NCBI GenBank assembly: GCA_017744915.1
Contig: JAGIAH010000001.1
Location: 682,001 to 746,000, forward strand
Direction of reading: 5' to 3'
Source: Agrobacterium tumefaciens
GTDB lineage: Bacteria > Pseudomonadota > Alphaproteobacteria > Rhizobiales > Rhizobiaceae
DNA: 64,000 nucleotides
Positions 7,502 to 17,592 of the stretch are shown piece by piece. Under the pieces are notes generated by a model. That model was not told where the DNA came from. It saw nothing but the letters and a program-made list of their open reading frames with translations, and did no database searches. Within the stretch, counting starts at the first letter, position 1; the number at the start of each line of letters is the position of its first letter. Position numbers and translations under genes: made by a program.

Positions 7502-9433
7502 TCAGAACTCCTCCCAGTTGTCCTGCTTGAGGGCGGCATTCCCCGCAAAAGCGCTGGTGACCTTGCGGACGATAGCCCTTGCCGGTGAGGCAACTGCTTT
7601 CTCAACTGCTGCCGAAGGGTGAACGACAGCTCGCACATGTGTTGGTCCCGAGAGTTTGAAAAGTCTCAGGAGCTCGTTGAGCGAAGTTACCTCGCGCGAC
7701 AGACTGTGGGTCGCAGCGGTTGTCTCCTCGACCATGGCCGCGTTTTTCTGCGTGTTCTGATCCATTTCGTTAATGGCGGTGTTGATTTGTTGAAGACCTG
7801 AAGACTGCTCCTGTGCGGCATCGACAATTGCACTGACGTGTCGATTGATCTCCTGCACCTCCGAAACGATAGTCTCAAGCGCGCGGCCTGTCTCATCAAC
7901 AAGCTGGACACCTTCCTGTACCTGGCCGTTGGATGCATTGATTAGTGTTTTGATCTCTTTGGCGGCACTGGCAGAACGCTGGGCAAGCTCACGTACTTCC
8001 TGGGCGACGACAGCAAAACCCTTTCCGGCATCGCCCGCGCGGGCGGCTTCGACACCCGCATTCAGGGCCAACAGATTGGTCTGGAAGGCGATCTCATCAA
8101 TCACGCCGATGATGTTGCTGATCTCGCTGGAGGACTTTTCAATCTGCCCCATGGCGATGACAGCGCGCCGTACGACCTCACCAGATTGTTCCGCTCCGAC
8201 TTTGGCTCGGCTGACAAATTGACCGGCTTCCTGCGCGCGCCTGGTTGAATCTCTAACAGTGGTGGTGATTTCTTCGAGTGCGGCGGCAGTCTCCTCGACG
8301 GCGGCGGCCTGTTGCTCGGTACGTCTGGCAAGATCGTCGGCCGCAGATCGGATTTCGTTCGAGCCACTTTCGATAGCACGGGCATTCTCGGCCACCTGTG
8401 TCAGCGCGGTCTCGAGCTTCTCCGCCGACCTGTTGAAGTCCTGCCGAACGTGATCCATCTGGCCGACAAACACGTCAGTGATGCGATAGGAAACATTGCC
8501 ATCGGCAAGGGCTGCGAGGCCTGCGGCAACATGGTTAGATGCGAATTCGATATCGCCAGCATCTTTGGCGCGCTGTTGTTCGCGCTCAACCCGCTCTCGC
8601 TCCGACAGGCTGCGATTGGCTTCAACCTCCCGCTCCAGTCGGATGCGCTCCAGGGCGTTGTCGCGGAATACCGCGACGGCTTTAGCCATCTGGCCGATTT
8701 CGTCCCTGCGGTCCGCTCCGTCGACCTCAGCACCCGTCTCGCCGCCTGCCAGCGACGTCATTCGTTCCCGAAGGCGCGCAACGGGCGTCGTGATACCCCG
8801 CGAGGAGATGAACAGGCCAAATCCAATCAAGACTAGAGATACAAGGATCAATCCAGCTATACCGATAACAATCGTGGAGTTGGTGAGCTGCGTCAGGCGC
8901 TCACGACCTTGGTTCATCGACGCTATCAGTTGCTCGTTACCGGCGCTGATCTTCGGTGACACTTCTCCCAGTTTTTTCAGGAGATCCAGAGCCATTTGCT
9001 GAGCCTGAACTTGTTGACCAGCCTGGGCCAGACTGATGACCTTATTGCCGATTTCTTCTACTTCGGCGACACCCTTCAATATATCACGCGCAGCATCCGC
9101 GCGCGCGGGAACCAATTGAACGATCGTGTTCTGCCGCTCTTCAAGCTGTTTCCTGTCGGCCCTAAACGTCTTGACGGCCGCTTCGAAATCACTGCCCTTT
9201 GGATCTGTCAGGCTGGCGCGGAGCATCTGCATTCCCAGCGCGTTGAGATTGCCACTTGTCCTGGCATTCAACACTGCCGCGAGCGCGTCATTTGCGATGA
9301 AGTTACTGTAGTTGCTGTCCGTATTCTTGTATTGCAGGCTGACATAGGTCAGGCCGAGCAGCGAAGCTAGGCTTGTTAGCGCGATAACGGCCACGACTTT
9401 CGTTTGGATTTTGGTGTTTTTCAGGAGCGACAT
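7502..9433 (-). CDS. Methyl-accepting chemotaxis protein with HAMP domains and C-terminal pentapeptide
   Basis: 643 residues from ATG 9433. That start is preceded by GAGG 6 nt upstream, while the longer frame to 9460 uses TTG. Membrane segment 1 (about residues 10-32) is followed by a periplasmic helical sensor of about 150 residues and membrane segment 2 (about 187-212). A HAMP domain and a second HAMP-like linker come next. The signalling domain has the hairpin tip [20 protein letters not shown] and [17 protein letters not shown]. It ends in NWEEF, resembling the CheR/CheB-binding pentapeptide, so it is likely a high-abundance receptor that recruits the adaptation enzymes. The ligand is unknown. 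No che genes are nearby. Confidence 0.93.
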   Translation of the reverse strand: MSLLKNTKIQTKVVAVIALTSLASLLGLTYVSLQYKNTDSNYSNFIANDALAAVLNARTSGNLNALGMQMLRASLTDPKGSDFEAAVKTFRADRKQLEERQNTIVQLVPARADAARDILKGVAEVEEIGNKVISLAQAGQQVQAQQMALDLLKKLGEVSPKISAGNEQLIASMNQGRERLTQLTNSTIVIGIAGLILVSLVLIGFGLFISSRGITTPVARLRERMTSLAGGETGAEVDGADRRDEIGQMAKAVAVFRDNALERIRLEREVEANRSLSERERVEREQQRAKDAGDIEFASNHVAAGLAALADGNVSYRITDVFVGQMDHVRQDFNRSAEKLETALTQVAENARAIESGSNEIRSAADDLARRTEQQAAAVEETAAALEEITTTVRDSTRRAQEAGQFVSRAKVGAEQSGEVVRRAVIAMGQIEKSSSEISNIIGVIDEIAFQTNLLALNAGVEAARAGDAGKGFAVVAQEVRELAQRSASAAKEIKTLINASNGQVQEGVQLVDETGRALETIVSEVQEINRHVSAIVDAAQEQSSGLQQINTAINEMDQNTQKNAAMVEETTAATHSLSREVTSLNELLRLFKLSGPTHVRAVVHPSAAVEKAVASPARAIVRKVTSAFAGNAALKQDNWEEF

Positions 9434-9837
9434 TTCAGACCTCATGGCAAACTTCGTCAAGCTGCCGGAAAGGCACTTGGCTGGAGATAGGGAAACATTG
9501 CAGATGGTTGCGCTCGGTCATCGGACGCCAGTCGCCAAACAGTTGCTCCACCAAAAGCAGTCGCAAATCTGAGTGACATTTTCGCCCCAACGATACAGTG
9601 AGGCCTGCCTTTGCAACCTTTACGAAATTTCTGAATTAAGTATTACTATTATTGATTGTTGACGAGAAATTCGCGCGCCAACTTCAACGAACACATTGGA
9701 GGTGCCTGGACATGTACCGAAAGGTGTGCCGGGTGCGATATCTGCATGATTTTCACTCTTCAAGGGCCGCTGGCGAGCAGAGGTTTTACGAGGAAATCCA
9801 AGGCTTTACAGGTAACTGGCGGAGAGTGATTAGAACT
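9434..9837. other. Non-coding gap between chemoreceptor and tRNA-Ser
   Basis: About 400 bp with no credible gene; the open frames run into the antisense of the tRNA. The region directly upstream of the chemoreceptor should hold its promoter, but no clear sigma-70 hexamers were picked out. A short copy of the tRNA 3' end lies at 9817-9826: TGGCGGAGAG, repeated at 9838-9847. Confidence 0.5.
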
Positions 9838-9927
9838 TGGCGGAGAGGGTGGGATTCGAACCCACGATACCCTTGCAGGTATGCCGCATTTCGAGTGCGG
9901 TGCATTCGACCACTCTGCCACCTCTCC
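9838..9927 (-). tRNA. tRNA-Ser (CGA)
   Basis: On the minus strand the 5' end GGAGAGG (9927 downward) pairs with CCTCTCC before the discriminator G and an encoded CCA (9838-9840). The anticodon loop reads CTCGAAA, giving CGA. The T arm contains GGTTCGAATCC, and a long variable arm (around GCATACCTGCAAGGGTATC) marks a class II serine tRNA. A possible promoter is TTGTCA, 17 nt, TAAGAG about 35-60 nt upstream of the 5' end. Confidence 0.97.
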
Positions 9928-10124
9928 GCATGCGCGAACGCTTGCGTTGCGCGCTCCTCTTAAACATCAATGGTCAGGCTGACAAGGGAAATTTCGTGTT
10001 TGTGTCACAAATTATTCGTCATATGCGGGACCATGGAAGCGCTTCCGAGTTTTGCTGTTTCAACCGGTTATTTTGACGTGGCGAGCATCGGTCTTTCCCG
10101 TGCGCGTCACATTCTGCACCGGGA

Positions 10125-11006
10125 TCACAGCCGTCGATAGCGCCGCAGGATTTCCAGAATTTTTGCATCCTGTTCCTGATCCGGCAGAAGGGCCGGCTGG
10201 CGGCTGGCTCCGACGGAGGGGTCCTGGAGGTAAAGCGAGCGCTTGACCATGGCGGGTGCAAAACCGAGAGCGTAGAGATCGGTGCGAAAATTGGCATAGA
10301 TCGCCTGCTGGCGTTCAGCTTCGGCTATGTCGCCGGCGTTGAATGCGTTGAGAATGCCAGCGAGCACATCTGGCATAGCGTTGCCGAGGCCGGAGATGCA
10401 GCCGGCGGCACCATTCTGCAGTGACCAGAGCACGAGGTGGTCCGGGCCGGAATAGACCTCGAAACCGGGCATGTCCTTCGCCACCTGAAGATAGGCTTCG
10501 AGCGTCTGCTGCGCGCCGCCGGAATCCTTGATACCGGCGATATTGCCATGGGATGCGAGCTTGCGCGCCGTTTCCGGTTCGATGTGGTTCTGGGTTCGGG
10601 CGGGAATATCATAGAGATAGACCGGCGTTTCAACGGCATCGGCCACCGCCGAGAAATGGCGGATCAAGCCATCCTGCGTGCAGGCGATGAAGAAAGGCGT
10701 GATGACGGCGATGCCGTCGACACCGATACGGTCAAAGGCTTTGGCGAGTTGCAGGGTTTCGAATGTGGCCGGCATGCCGGCATTGACGATCACCCTGGCG
10801 CAGCCGGCCACCTCGTCCACCACCTCTTCGGTCAGCCGGATTTTCTCCTCATGCGTCAGCGCGGTGAAATCGCCGTTTGTGCCGGCGCACATGATGTTGT
10901 TGCCGGCCGCCACCTGGCGGCGCACCTGCGCGCGGGTCGCCTCGTAATTGATGGTTTCGTCCTCGTTGAAACAGGTGACGAGCGCGACGAAAGCTTGTTT
11001 GCTCAT
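10125..11006 (-). CDS. Dihydrodipicolinate synthase/N-acetylneuraminate lyase family aldolase
   Basis: 293 residues, the normal length for this TIM-barrel family. The Schiff-base lysine is Lys160 in the motif GIKDSGG, and the catalytic tyrosine is Tyr132 in VYLYDIPART. The substrate loop reads AGTNGDFTALTHEEK, differing from the GTTGE of true DapA, so a lysine-pathway role is unlikely. The ATG overlaps the stop of the ABC ATPase (ATGA, 11003-11006), making it the last gene of the importer operon. Family members cleave or dehydrate 2-keto-3-deoxy acids, sialic acid and related compounds; it probably acts on a keto acid derived from the imported substrate (inference). Confidence 0.88.
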   Translation of the reverse strand: MSKQAFVALVTCFNEDETINYEATRAQVRRQVAAGNNIMCAGTNGDFTALTHEEKIRLTEEVVDEVAGCARVIVNAGMPATFETLQLAKAFDRIGVDGIAVITPFFIACTQDGLIRHFSAVADAVETPVYLYDIPARTQNHIEPETARKLASHGNIAGIKDSGGAQQTLEAYLQVAKDMPGFEVYSGPDHLVLWSLQNGAAGCISGLGNAMPDVLAGILNAFNAGDIAEAERQQAIYANFRTDLYALGFAPAMVKRSLYLQDPSVGASRQPALLPDQEQDAKILEILRRYRRL

Positions 11007-12643
11007 GGGAGAACTCCGCTTGAATTTTCAATGGTGTGGCCGGCCGCATGATGATGCCGGGATTGCATATCGGGATCCGGATCGAGGCTGGCGGCAAGCA
11101 GCGCGCGGGTATAGGCCTCGCGCGGGGCTTCGAACACCTGCCGCACCGTGCCGAACTCCACGACCTCTCCCCGCTGCATGACCATGACATGATCGGCAAA
11201 ATCCCGCACGACAGGAAGGTCATGGGCGATGAAGATAAAAGAGAGGCCCATGTCGCGGCGCAGCCTGTCCAGGAGTGCGATGACCTGCGCCTGAACCGAA
11301 ACATCGAGCGCCGAGACCGCCTCGTCGCAGATGATGAGCTTCGGCTCCAACGCAAGCGCACGGGCAATCGCGATCCTCTGCCGCTGGCCGCCGGAAAACT
11401 GGTGCGGATAACGGCGCATGTGCTCCGGCGAAAGGCCGACCTGCTGCAGCAATTCGCCGACCCGTTCGCGCCATTTCGCTTTCGGCAATATATCGGGATG
11501 GATGACCCAGGCTTCGGAGATGAGCTGGAACACCGTCATGCGGGGGTTAAGCGACTGGGTGGGGTCCTGGAACACCATCTGAAGATCACGCCTCAGCGCG
11601 AACAATTCCGCCGGCGACAGCTTGAACAGGTCCCGCCCCTTCCATACGGCGCTGCCCGCATCCGGCTCGTCGAGCCGCAGTAGAATGCGCGCCAGCGTCG
11701 ATTTGCCGGAACCGCTTTCGCCGACGACGGCAATGGTCTCACCTGCCATCAGGTCGAAAGAAACACCCTTCAGCGCTTCGAATGCGCCGTAACGCTTGCG
11801 CACATCGCGCACGCTGAGCAGCGGTTCGCCCTTCGCGTCCGGCTGATGCATGTCGCCCTTGCCCGGAGCGGCATTGATGAGCTTGCGGGTATAGGGATGC
11901 TGCGGATTGCGGTAAACCTCGCGAACCGTGCCGGCTTCCACCAATACGCCCTTTTCCATCACCACCACCCGGTCGGCGATTTCGGCGACAACACCGAGAT
12001 CGTGGGTGATGATGAGCACGGCCATGCCGGTTTCCCGCTGCAATTCCTTGAGAAGCGCAAGCACTTCGGCCTGCACCGTCACATCAAGTGCGGTGGTCGG
12101 CTCGTCGGCGATCAGAAGATCGGGCCGCAACGCAAGCGCCATGGCGATCATCACACGCTGGCGCTGGCCACCCGAAAATTCATGCGGATATTTCGAAAGC
12201 GCCCGGTCGGGATCGGGAATGCCGACACGGGCGACAAGCCGCCTCGCCTCCGCTTCAGCTTCCGCCTTGCCCATGCCGTGGGTGGTCATCGCTTCGCGGA
12301 TCTGCCAGCCGACGGTATAGACCGGGTTGAGATGGCTGAGCGGATCCTGAAAGATCATGGCGATGCGCCGACCGTTGATCTCGCGGCGCACCTCATCCGG
12401 CATGGTCAGAAGGTCTTTGCCGTCGAGCAATATTTCGCCGCCGCTGATGCGGCCGGGCGGCATGTCGATGAGGTTCATGATGGCCGAGGAGGACACCGAT
12501 TTGCCCGAGCCGCTTTCGCCTAGGATCGCCAGCGTTTCGCCACGGTCGATATGATAGGAAACATCCTTTACCGCATGGACGACACCGCTTGCGGTGTGGA
12601 ACTCCACGGAAAGGTTGCGCACGTCGAGAAGATGGTCAGCCAT
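11003..12643 (-). CDS. Dipeptide/oligopeptide-type ABC importer ATPase, fused DppD-DppF type
   Basis: 546 residues with two complete ABC domains. Each has Walker A GESGSGKS (about residues 42-49 and 310-317), a signature FSGGQRQR and Walker B (LLIADEPTTALD; LIICDEAVSALD). After the first domain a C-terminal oligo_HPY-like stretch (NPQHPYTRKL) is present, as in oligopeptide and glutathione importers (GsiA-like fusions). It overlaps the DppC-like permease by 8 nt and the aldolase by 4 nt. In rhizobia, transporters of this class often carry sugars or opine-like compounds rather than peptides, which fits the enzymes around it. Confidence 0.93.
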   Translation of the reverse strand: MADHLLDVRNLSVEFHTASGVVHAVKDVSYHIDRGETLAILGESGSGKSVSSSAIMNLIDMPPGRISGGEILLDGKDLLTMPDEVRREINGRRIAMIFQDPLSHLNPVYTVGWQIREAMTTHGMGKAEAEAEARRLVARVGIPDPDRALSKYPHEFSGGQRQRVMIAMALALRPDLLIADEPTTALDVTVQAEVLALLKELQRETGMAVLIITHDLGVVAEIADRVVVMEKGVLVEAGTVREVYRNPQHPYTRKLINAAPGKGDMHQPDAKGEPLLSVRDVRKRYGAFEALKGVSFDLMAGETIAVVGESGSGKSTLARILLRLDEPDAGSAVWKGRDLFKLSPAELFALRRDLQMVFQDPTQSLNPRMTVFQLISEAWVIHPDILPKAKWRERVGELLQQVGLSPEHMRRYPHQFSGGQRQRIAIARALALEPKLIICDEAVSALDVSVQAQVIALLDRLRRDMGLSFIFIAHDLPVVRDFADHVMVMQRGEVVEFGTVRQVFEAPREAYTRALLAASLDPDPDMQSRHHHAAGHTIENSSGVLP

Positions 12644-13559
12644 GCTTGCGGCCCTTCATTTCCAGCCGCCAGCGCTGCACGGGGTCAAGCGCGATGCGCA
12701 GCCAGTTGGACAGCAGGTTGAGCGACAGGGTGGTGAGAATGATGGCAAGCCCCGGCCAGAAGGACAGCCACCAGGCATTGGTGAGATATTGCCGCCCCTG
12801 CGAAATCATCAGGCCCCAGGTGATTTCCGGCGGCTGAATGCCGATGCCGAGAAATGAGAGAGCGCTTTCCGCCAGCATCACATAGGCGAAATCGAGCGTC
12901 GCCAATGTCGTCAGTGTCGGCAGTACCACGGGCAGGATGTGACGAAACAGGATGCGTTTGCCGGATGCGCCCATGACCCTTGCCGCCTGCACAAACATAC
13001 GTTCGCGCACCTCCAGCACCTCCGCCCTTGTGGTGCGGATATAAACGGGAATGCGGGTAATCGCCAGGACCAGCATCAGGTTGAGAATGGAGGAACCGAG
13101 CAGATAAAGCACGATGACCGCGATCAGCAGCGACGGAAAGGACATGATCACATCCGCCAGCCGCATGATGATCTGGCCGACGCGATTGGAGGAAAACCCG
13201 GCGATCAGGCCGAGCACCGTGCCGGTGACGGCGGAGAGAAGCACGGCGCCGGCGGCGATCATTAGCGTATTTTGCGTGGCGGCGACGATGCGCGCCAGAA
13301 GCGAACGGCCCAGCGCATCCGCTCCCAACCAGAAATACCATTCGCGCTGCCAGTCAAACGGGGCAAGGTTGCGCCCGCGCAGGTTCTGTTTCGTCGCGAG
13401 ATCACCCAGCCAGGCCGGACCGACAAAAGCGAGGACAACAACAATAACGAGGAAGATCGCAGCGCAGAGCGCGAATTTGTCCGCCCATAACATACGCAGC
13501 ATGCGTGTTGCGAAGGAGGGCTCGTCGATGATCTGGGTGTCGGCGTTCAAAAGGCTCAT
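12636..13559 (-). CDS. DppC-like ABC importer permease
   Basis: 307 residues with an N-terminal membrane segment (FALCAAIFLVIVVVLAFVG), a large periplasmic loop and the conserved binding-protein-dependent transport motif (about residues 200-220, MGASGKRILFRHILPVVLP). LGTDALGRS of classical DppC appears as LGADALGRS. GGAGG lies upstream of the ATG. It pairs with the DppB-like permease encoded immediately before it (15-bp gap). Confidence 0.92.
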   Translation of the reverse strand: MSLLNADTQIIDEPSFATRMLRMLWADKFALCAAIFLVIVVVLAFVGPAWLGDLATKQNLRGRNLAPFDWQREWYFWLGADALGRSLLARIVAATQNTLMIAAGAVLLSAVTGTVLGLIAGFSSNRVGQIIMRLADVIMSFPSLLIAVIVLYLLGSSILNLMLVLAITRIPVYIRTTRAEVLEVRERMFVQAARVMGASGKRILFRHILPVVLPTLTTLATLDFAYVMLAESALSFLGIGIQPPEITWGLMISQGRQYLTNAWWLSFWPGLAIILTTLSLNLLSNWLRIALDPVQRWRLEMKGRKHG

Positions 13560-13574
13560 GGCTGTATGACCTCC

Positions 13575-14489
13575 TCAGTGCCGGATACGCGGATCGAGCA
13601 GCGCATAGGCGATATCGATCAGAAGGTTCATCAGGAAGATGGCCAGCGCGGTGACGAGAATAGCGGCCAGCACGACGTTGAAATCCCGCTGGAGGATGGA
13701 ATCGATCATCAGCTTGCCGACACCGGGAAAACCGAAGATGGTTTCGACGATGACTGCACCGTTGAGAAGGCTCGCCGCCTGATCGCCGATGACGGTGATG
13801 ACCGGCAGCATGGCGTTGCGCAAAGCATGGATGAAGATGATCGGCCCGGATTTCACGCCCTTGGCGCGTGCCGTCTTGACGTAAGCGGAAGACAAGGCGC
13901 CGATCATCGAGCCGCGCACCACCTGCACGATGATACCGAAGGGACGCACGAAGAGTACTGAAATCGGCAGGATCCAGTGCAGCACCGAGCCGGTCCCCGA
14001 TGTGGGCAGCCAGGCGAGATTGACGGAAAAGACCACGATCGCCACGATGGCAAGCCAGAAATCCGGAACCGAGGCACCGATGAGGGAAATTGTCGACGCC
14101 ATGCGGTCGAAGAAGCCGCCGGACCGGAAAGCTGCAAGCGAGCCGACAACGATGGCCGCCGTGGTGACCAGCGACATGGTGATGACCGCGAGCCAGAGCG
14201 TCCAGACAAAAGCTTCCAGCACAACATCCAGTGCCGGACGGGCCTTTCTGAGCGATTCTCCAAGATCCCCCGTCATCACATCGCCCGCATAACGCAGGAA
14301 CTGCACCATCAGCGGATCATTCAGGCCGTGCAGCGCACGAAACTGCTGCTTCAACTCCTCCGAAGCCTCAACCGGCAGAAACAGCGCGGCCGGGTCCCCC
14401 GTCAGGCGGGAGAGGAAGAAAACCATCACGATGAGGCCGATCAGGGAGATCAGGCTCGCAACGGAACGTTTTCGGATGAAGCTCAGCAT
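13575..14489 (-). CDS. DppB-like ABC importer permease
   Basis: 304 residues with about six membrane segments. An N-terminal segment is followed by the DppB-type motif RLTGDPAALFLP and the EAA-like loop VKTARAKGVKSGPIIFIHALRN split over about residues 205-226. It ends LLIDIAYALLDPRIRH, as expected for this family. GGAGG is 5 nt before the ATG. First permease of the operon, 75 bp after the binding-protein gene, with a stem-loop in between. Confidence 0.92.
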   Translation of the reverse strand: MLSFIRKRSVASLISLIGLIVMVFFLSRLTGDPAALFLPVEASEELKQQFRALHGLNDPLMVQFLRYAGDVMTGDLGESLRKARPALDVVLEAFVWTLWLAVITMSLVTTAAIVVGSLAAFRSGGFFDRMASTISLIGASVPDFWLAIVAIVVFSVNLAWLPTSGTGSVLHWILPISVLFVRPFGIIVQVVRGSMIGALSSAYVKTARAKGVKSGPIIFIHALRNAMLPVITVIGDQAASLLNGAVIVETIFGFPGVGKLMIDSILQRDFNVVLAAILVTALAIFLMNLLIDIAYALLDPRIRH

Positions 14490-14513
14490 GGTTGCCTCCG
14501 GTTTTTCAACGAG

Positions 14514-14539
14514 GGCGGCGAAGCTTGAGCTCCGCCGCC
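14514..14539 (-). other. Intercistronic stem-loop after binding-protein gene
   Basis: GGCGGCG (14514-14520) and CGCCGCC (14533-14539) form a GC-only 7-bp stem with a 12-nt loop about 26 nt beyond the binding-protein stop and 24 nt before the permease start. No T run follows, so readthrough into the permease is expected. Confidence 0.6.
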
Positions 14540-14564
14540 GCTCTTTGGCTCATAAGATACCGGC

Positions 14565-16073
14565 TTACTTGATGCCGATTTCCGAAAGCTGCAGCATCGA
14601 GTTGGTGGCGATGGTGGGCTTGAAATCCAGCCGTTCGGAGACGCGGGAGAAACCGACCATGTGGAACAGCAGCACGTCCGCCACCACGTCATCATGCAGG
14701 TAGGCGATGAGTTCGGACCACAGCTTGGCGCGCTCGTCGCCGACGGCCGCGGAGGCACGTTCGATCAGGTCATCCACCTTCGGGTCAGAGAAGCCAGACT
14801 GCGTGCCCTTGGTGGCGTATTTGAAGAACATGGTGAAGGACGGGTCACCCTTGGAATTGTCGTGCATGGCGGCGACGATCTGCGGTCCGCGCCCTTCCTT
14901 GAAAGGCTTGGAATAATAGCTCTCGTGTTCGGCCACTTCCACGAATTTCAGGTCGATCTTGAAGCCGACTTCCTGCAGCTGCTGCTGGATCGCTTCCATG
15001 ATCTCGGTGACGTTCGGGAAATTCGCCGTGCGCGCGATGATGGTGATCGGCGTATCCACCTTCACACCGGCAGTCTTGGCTTCCTCGAGCAGTTTTTTTG
15101 CACCATCGGGGTCGTAAGGGAAGACCTTGACGTCGGGGTTCCAGCCAAGCGTGGTCGGCGGAACCAGCGCCGTCGCCAGCACCGCACCTTCAGGTACCAG
15201 CGTGCCCAGGAAGGCCTGCCGGTCGATGGCAAGATTGAGCGCGCGGCGCACCCGCACATCGTTCAGCGGCGCGATATTGTGATCGAGGCGCATATAGACC
15301 GTTTCACTGTCGAGATAGGAAAAATCGGTCTTCGAATTTGTTGCGTCGAGCTGGGAAATGGAGGGCGAAAGATCGGCTTCACCGGTCTGCACCATGGCAG
15401 CACGTACCGAGGGATCGGCGCGGAAGAGGTAGGTCGCTTCCGTTACCTCAGGCTTCTTGCCCCAATAATCATCACGCGCGGTCAGTACGATCTGCTGCCC
15501 GGGCGTCCAGTTGGTCAGCTTGTAAGGCCCGGTGCCGACAGGCTCGCGGATAAATTCCATCTTGGTTTCTTCCGGAACGATCGTGACGAGCGACATCAGG
15601 AGCGGCAGGATGGGCTGGGCCGGATCCGTCTTGAAATCGATCGTGTGGTCGTCGACAACCGTCGGCGTCACCGTCATGCCGCCGAAATAGCGACGGGATT
15701 CGCAGGCATTCTTGTCGCTCATGATGCGCTCGAAGCTGTGCTTCACATCCTTGGCGTCAAAACCCGTACCGTCGGAAAACTTCACGCCCTGGCGCAGATG
15801 GAAACGCCAGCTGCCATCCGAGTTCTGTTCCCATTTTTCGGCAAGGCGCGGCTGCACGCCGTTCTTGCCGCGTACATCAAGCTCGGTCAGCGTCTCGCTG
15901 ACATTTTCCATGATGATGCGGCCAATATTGGAACGCGTGGCCATGCAGGGTTCCAGCAGGTCCGCCTCTTCCGCCAGCACGATCTTGATCGGCCCCGATG
16001 CCGCAAGCACCGGCGAAACCGTGGCGCTGAGCGAACCCAGAACAAGGGCGCCCGCAATCAATGACTTCTTCAT
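14565..16073 (-). CDS. Extracellular solute-binding protein, dipeptide-type (family 5)
   Basis: 502 residues from ATG 16073, which has GGGAGGAGAACGGA directly upstream; a longer frame to 16247 is not used. The signal peptide is MKKSLIAGALVLGSLSATVSPVLAA with cleavage near residue 25. SBP_bac_5 signatures include LEPCMATRSNIGRIIMENV near the N-terminus, PVGTGPYKL and a FPYDPDGAKKLLEEA block. It delivers the substrate to the DppBC/DF-like importer and is the first gene of the leftward operon, as expected for the most abundant component. The ligand is unknown; a glycoside or sugar acid is suggested by the divergent Asp-box protein and acid-sugar enzymes. Confidence 0.92.
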   Translation of the reverse strand: MKKSLIAGALVLGSLSATVSPVLAASGPIKIVLAEEADLLEPCMATRSNIGRIIMENVSETLTELDVRGKNGVQPRLAEKWEQNSDGSWRFHLRQGVKFSDGTGFDAKDVKHSFERIMSDKNACESRRYFGGMTVTPTVVDDHTIDFKTDPAQPILPLLMSLVTIVPEETKMEFIREPVGTGPYKLTNWTPGQQIVLTARDDYWGKKPEVTEATYLFRADPSVRAAMVQTGEADLSPSISQLDATNSKTDFSYLDSETVYMRLDHNIAPLNDVRVRRALNLAIDRQAFLGTLVPEGAVLATALVPPTTLGWNPDVKVFPYDPDGAKKLLEEAKTAGVKVDTPITIIARTANFPNVTEIMEAIQQQLQEVGFKIDLKFVEVAEHESYYSKPFKEGRGPQIVAAMHDNSKGDPSFTMFFKYATKGTQSGFSDPKVDDLIERASAAVGDERAKLWSELIAYLHDDVVADVLLFHMVGFSRVSERLDFKPTIATNSMLQLSEIGIK

Positions 16074-16395
16074 TCCGTTCTCCTCCCAGATCAGAAATTC
16101 AGCAACATGGCGGCGCACCGCAAGGGGTATTCTGAAAAGCCCCATCTCCTGCATCGAGGAGCATGGCGTGCGGATGACTGTCTCCTCCACCCGTGAACAG
16201 AGCATCGGCGTTATCACATTTTTTGTCAATTTATTTTTCGAAAGCAATTTTTATTCGCAGCAAATCACATACTTTTATCATTTAAAAACAAATATTTAAG
16301 TTCGTATATCAAAAACAAACGACGCTCTTTTTATATCAAATAAACTTGACAACTTTTTAAATATGTCATTTTCATCAGGGCAAGAGGAGACCACG
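16074..16395. promoter_or_regulatory. AT-rich divergent promoter region of the acid-sugar island
   Basis: About 320 bp separating the importer operon from the Asp-box operon. The right half (16200-16380) is strikingly AT-rich compared with its surroundings. TTGACA (16346-16351) is a plausible -35 for the rightward operon, and TGACA (16347-16351) with TGTCA (16364-16368) forms a dyad that could be an operator. TATATCAAA occurs twice (about 16306 and 16332). The likely ligand-sensing regulator is the FadR-type protein at 19717-20424 (inference). Confidence 0.45.
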
Positions 16396-17592
16396 ATGAC
16401 CCCTGATGACATCGCTCACGCCATGACCGGAGCCATGCACGCCGTGTCGGAAAACCGGCAGGAAGCCTTCCTTCCGTCACCGATGATCCAGAACCATGCG
16501 AGCTTCCTGCACCTTCTCAATGATGGCACGCTGCTCTGCGCCTGGTTCGGCGGTACGCTGGAAGGCAAGTCGGATATTTCGATCTTCGCATCCGTGCTGA
16601 CGCCTGGCGCTACCCGCTGGGGAGCCCCGCAGCGCCTCAGCCACGACCCCGCCCATTCAGAACAGAACCCGGTGCTCTTCACTGCGCCGGATGGCGGGTT
16701 ATGGCTGTTTCATACCTCCCAGCCTTCAGGCAATCAGGATGAATGCCGCATCCGCATGGCGCGCATTCACCGCGACGCGGCGGAAGCGGAAAAACTCACA
16801 TCCGAGGAAGGGCGCTTCCTTGATCTTCCGAAGGGCTGCTTCATCCGCGCGCCGCTTCGCATCCGCGATGACGGTGCCTGGCTCCTGCCGATCTTCCGCT
16901 GCATCCAGCGTCCCGGCCAGAAATGGAACGGCAGCCACGACACCGCCGCGCTCGGCATATCCACCGACAACGGCGCGACATGGACATTGCAGGATCTACC
17001 TGACTCGACCGGCTGCGTGCATATGAGCCCGGTCGCGGCAGAGGAGGAGCGCTACGCCGCCTTCTTTCGCCGTCGCCAGGCCGATTTCGTCTATCGCACG
17101 GAAAGTGCTGATGGCGGCCGCTCCTGGTCGAAACCGCAGCCGACCGACGTGCCCAACAACAATTCGTCCATTGCCGTCATCAGGCTCGCTGACGGCCGGC
17201 TGGCAATGATCTGCAATCCCGTCAATGCACAGGAATCCAGCGACCGGCGCGCTTCGCTCTATGACGAGCTGGGCGAAGAGGACGACAGGCCGGATGCCGA
17301 TCCGAGCGGCGGATGCGTGCCGATCTGGGGCGTGCCGCGCGCTCCGGTCTCCGTCTGCCTTTCCAATGATGATGGGTTGAGCTTCCCCACCCGGATACTG
17401 ATCGAGGATGGGCCGGGCACCTGCCTGTCAAACGATTCGACGGATGGCCGCAATCTGGAAATGTCCTATCCATGGCTTCTGGAAGCGCCGGACGGTACGC
17501 TGCACGCAAGCTACACCTATCATCGCCGCGCAATCAAATATGTCCGGCTGGCGCCCGGCTGGGCCGACGCCACGGACGGGAGAAAAAGATGA
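16396..17592 (+). CDS. Asp-box (BNR repeat) sialidase-like beta-propeller protein
   Basis: 398 residues from ATG 16396 (AAGAGGAG 6 nt upstream; the frame is open to 16363). No signal peptide, so it appears cytoplasmic. At least three Asp-boxes of the form S-x-D-x-G-x-x-W/F are visible: [16 protein letters not shown] and SNDDGLSF, typical of sialidase-fold six-bladed propellers. [20 protein letters not shown] at the N-terminus matches the first blade of this family. A full sialidase arginine triad was not established. Its stop overlaps the PdxA2 start (ATGA), so it is made together with small-acid enzymes. It probably hydrolyses or cleaves an imported glycoside or acid conjugate inside the cell (inference); sialic acid itself is unproven. 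Confidence 0.78.
   Translation: MTPDDIAHAMTGAMHAVSENRQEAFLPSPMIQNHASFLHLLNDGTLLCAWFGGTLEGKSDISIFASVLTPGATRWGAPQRLSHDPAHSEQNPVLFTAPDGGLWLFHTSQPSGNQDECRIRMARIHRDAAEAEKLTSEEGRFLDLPKGCFIRAPLRIRDDGAWLLPIFRCIQRPGQKWNGSHDTAALGISTDNGATWTLQDLPDSTGCVHMSPVAAEEERYAAFFRRRQADFVYRTESADGGRSWSKPQPTDVPNNNSSIAVIRLADGRLAMICNPVNAQESSDRRASLYDELGEEDDRPDADPSGGCVPIWGVPRAPVSVCLSNDDGLSFPTRILIEDGPGTCLSNDSTDGRNLEMSYPWLLEAPDGTLHASYTYHRRAIKYVRLAPGWADATDGRKR

Noticed and set aside
9837..10076. Open frame starting MAERVGFEPTIPL
   Set aside because: It is the antisense reading of the tRNA-Ser gene, a well-known spurious protein seen in many genomes.
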